NCBI RefSeq assembly: GCF_900104025.1
Contig: NZ_FNIQ01000008.1
Location: 1-64,000, forward strand
Source: Geodermatophilus sp. DSM 45219
Lineage (GTDB): Bacteria > Actinomycetota > Actinomycetes > Mycobacteriales > Geodermatophilaceae
Direction of reading: 5' to 3'
DNA: 64,000 nucleotides
Shown: positions 62,281-64,000 of the stretch, piece by piece
Layout of the letters: each line of letters opens with the position of its first letter
How positions within the stretch are numbered: the stretch's first letter is position 1
Position numbers and translations under genes: made by a program
The notes under the pieces: generated by a model
Told to the model about the DNA's origin: nothing
What the model saw: the letters and a program-made list of their open reading frames with translations, nothing else
Databases searched by the model: none

Positions 62281-63587
62281 GGCCGGTCGCCCGCGGGATC
62301 GTCTGGCTGGCGGTGTTCGTCGGGATCTGCCTGGCTCCGCTGGTGTTCGCGCTGGTGGGCACCAACCGGGCGGGACAGGGCTTTTGGACCGACTTCTCCG
62401 TCGCGCTCGGCTTTGTCGGGCTGGCGCTGATGGGGGTGGAGTTCGCGCTCGTCGCCCGCATCCGCGCGGTGGCTGAGCCGTTCGGCACCGACGCGGTGGT
62501 CCAGTTCCACCGGCACATCGGCTACATCGGACTGACCTTCGTCATGGTCCATGTGGCGCTGTCGGCGGACTGGGGCCTGGTCGCCGCCCTGTTCTCTCCG
62601 GACACGCCGTGGCGGGTCCGGTTCGGGGTGGCGGCGGCGCTCGCCCTGCTCGTCCTGGTAGCGACGTCGGTGTGGCGCCGGCGGCTGTGGCTGTCCTACG
62701 AGGCCTGGCAGCTGACGCACGCCGTCCTGGCGGTCGTTGCGGTCCTCGCCGCCCTGATTCATGTGTTGCTGGTCAATTATTACGTCGACAGCGTCGGGAA
62801 GCAGGTGCTCTGGGGCCTGATGTCGGCGACGTTCGTCGGGCTGCTGATCTGGGTGCGGATCTTGCGGCCGTTGCGGCTGCGCCGCCGGCCCTGGACCGTG
62901 GACCGGGTCGTCCCCGAGCCCGGAGGCACCACCGTCCTCGCCCTCCGCGCCGAGGGGCACGACGGACTGCAGTTCGCCCCGGGGCAGTTCGCCTGGATCA
63001 CCGTCGGCCGGTCCCCGTTCACCGTCACCTCCCACCCCTTCTCCCTGGCCTCCAGCGCCGAGGACGGCGGCACGATCGCCGTCGCCATCAAGGCCGCCGG
63101 CGACTTCACCTCCACCGTGGGCGGGGTGGCACCGGGCACCACCGTCTACGTCGATGGCCCGCATGGGGCGTTCTCGATCGACCAGTACGAGGGTGCCGGG
63201 TACGTCCTGATCGCCGGCGGCGTCGGTCTCGCCCCGGCGATGAGCATGGTTCGGACGCTGGCCGATCGCGGCGACGTCCGGCCCGTGGTGCTCTTCGCCG
63301 CCAACAGGGACTGGGACAGTATCCCGTTCCGTGCGGAACTCGACGAGCTGACCGACCGGATGAACCTGCGGGTCGTGCACGTGCTCGAGCAGCCACCTTC
63401 GGATTGGACTGGGGAAACCGGGTACGTCACCGTCGACGTGCTGCGCCGCCACCTGCCTTCCGGGTACCGGCGGTTCCAGTTTTTCGCCTGCGGCCCCAAC
63501 CCGATGCTCGACGCGATGGAAGCCGCTCTTCCCACGATCGGCGTGCCCGCCGACCGCATCCACACCGAACGGTTCGCCTGGGTCTGA
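62277..63587 (+). CDS. ferric-reductase-like flavoprotein (FAD/NAD(P)-binding oxidoreductase)
   Basis: 436 aa. Ferric-reductase-type membrane domain with about six helices; candidate heme His are in QFHRHIGYIGLTFVMVHVAL and WQLTHAVLAVVAVLAALIHV. The FNR-like domain from about 210 has FAD-binding HPFSLASSAEDGGTIAVAIK (S-x-A-S-S), NAD(P) loop YVLIAGGVGLAPAMSMVRTL and FFACGPNPMLDAMEAALPTI. It would move electrons from NAD(P)H across the membrane. Its neighbour G6PD-like enzyme makes NADPH. Start overlaps the previous stop. Confidence 0.9.
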   Translation: MRPVARGIVWLAVFVGICLAPLVFALVGTNRAGQGFWTDFSVALGFVGLALMGVEFALVARIRAVAEPFGTDAVVQFHRHIGYIGLTFVMVHVALSADWGLVAALFSPDTPWRVRFGVAAALALLVLVATSVWRRRLWLSYEAWQLTHAVLAVVAVLAALIHVLLVNYYVDSVGKQVLWGLMSATFVGLLIWVRILRPLRLRRRPWTVDRVVPEPGGTTVLALRAEGHDGLQFAPGQFAWITVGRSPFTVTSHPFSLASSAEDGGTIAVAIKAAGDFTSTVGGVAPGTTVYVDGPHGAFSIDQYEGAGYVLIAGGVGLAPAMSMVRTLADRGDVRPVVLFAANRDWDSIPFRAELDELTDRMNLRVVHVLEQPPSDWTGETGYVTVDVLRRHLPSGYRRFQFFACGPNPMLDAMEAALPTIGVPADRIHTERFAWV

Positions 63588-63610
63588 ACGCTTACGACGG
63601 AGGAACGACC

Positions 63611-63700
63611 ATGCGCCACGCCTACATGGCTCGCATCACCCTCGGCGCCGGCCTGCTGTTGACCCTGGCCTGCCTGGCGTTTGCTGCCATCCAGAATTGA
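63611..63700 (+). CDS. 29-aa membrane peptide
   Basis: RHAYMARITLGAGLLLTLAC then LAFAAIQN. One membrane helix, basic N-terminus. Strong ribosome-binding site (CGGAGGAACG). It lies between the flavoprotein and the second G6PD-like gene, so it may be a small partner of the flavoprotein. Too short for homology. Confidence 0.55.
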   Translation: MRHAYMARITLGAGLLLTLACLAFAAIQN

Positions 63701-63743
63701 GCGGCCCCGGCGCAGCGGACCAAGACGCGGAGAGGTAGGACCG

Positions 63744-64000
63744 GTGCCCTCGACCCTGTTGCTCCTCAGTGCCGGCGGTGACCTGAGCAGGCGCTACCTT
63801 CTGCCGGCCCTCGCGCATCTGCAGCGCGCGGGCCGACTGCCCGACGCCCTCACCATCATCGGCGTCGGCCGTGAGGATGGGGACGATGACGCCTTCAGGC
63901 AGCAGGCTGCCGCTGCACTCGCCGAGCACGCCGCCGAGGTCGACTTCGCCCATCGGGCGGCGTTGTGCCGCCAGCTGCGGTATGTGGCCGCCGACGTCAC
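63744..64000 (+). CDS. glucose-6-phosphate dehydrogenase-like protein, cassette copy 2 (partial)
   Basis: The first 85 codons: PSTLLLLSAGGDLSRRYLLP with the Rossmann loop SAGGDLSRRYLLPAL, then LTIIGVGREDGDDDAFRQQA. It runs off the right edge. It aligns with the start of copy 1 at 50034 (LLGATGDLTARYLLPGL, LIGVGREDWGNEQFRGW). The loop is GAxGDL in copy 1 but SAGGDL here. GTG start with GAGAGGTAGG upstream. Confidence 0.8.
   Translation, partial: MPSTLLLLSAGGDLSRRYLLPALAHLQRAGRLPDALTIIGVGREDGDDDAFRQQAAAALAEHAAEVDFAHRAALCRQLRYVAADV

Overview
The window is high-GC actinobacterial chromosome. The tmRNA tag (ADSSQRDFALAA), the mix of gene families, the GTG starts and the strong G/C bias at third codon positions fit Geodermatophilaceae (Blastococcus, Geodermatophilus, Modestobacter type). 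That placement is inference, not a database result.

Region 1 (1-37.6 kb) is mostly ordinary core chromosome: VOC, GYD and GNAT proteins, a CorA-type transporter, tmRNA, a lytic transglycosylase, a PAS-PAS-GAF-SpoIIE phosphatase, a TrkA-type K+ channel, an acyl-CoA ligase, a patatin, GDPD, a FrnE-type DsbA, HrpB, a MarR/YceI divergon, TypA/BipA, GalM and a TauE-family permease. The permease is preceded by a tiny Cys-rich leader ORF. A divergent ECF sigma/anti-sigma pair heads a tight copper operon (CopC-CopD fusion, YcnI, SCO1, unknown membrane protein). Then come a nucleotidyltransferase plus CDP-glycerol phosphotransferase pair, an M23 peptidase and an AraC/VOC pair. Several gene 3' ends carry copies of one dispersed palindromic element that looks like a mobile or amplified terminator.

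Region 2 (37.5-43.9 kb) is accessory DNA next to tRNA-Ala(GGC): a HigBA-like toxin-antitoxin pair, a tyrosine integrase and its excisionase, a poorly coding stretch, a zinc-ribbon protein and an IS110-family transposase. The last two lie inside a 2.26-kb interval bounded by a 21-bp perfect inverted repeat.

Region 3 (43.9-64 kb) is a metabolic and stress island. It holds a STAS protein, arginine deiminase, a small membrane protein and an APC antiporter, followed by a lipoprotein / GH15 glucosidase / G6PD-like cassette. An intact IS5-family insertion with a TTA duplication comes next, then a universal stress protein, TerC, an HtrA protease, a DUF1269 protein, an IS3 relic and a flavin amine oxidase. 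A second lipoprotein / GH15 cassette follows, with an LPG-synthase-type membrane protein, a ferric-reductase-like flavoprotein and a 29-aa membrane peptide placed before a second G6PD-like gene that runs off the right edge. The cassette duplication links trehalose/glucan hydrolysis to NADPH production and is the strongest candidate here for an undescribed functional module.
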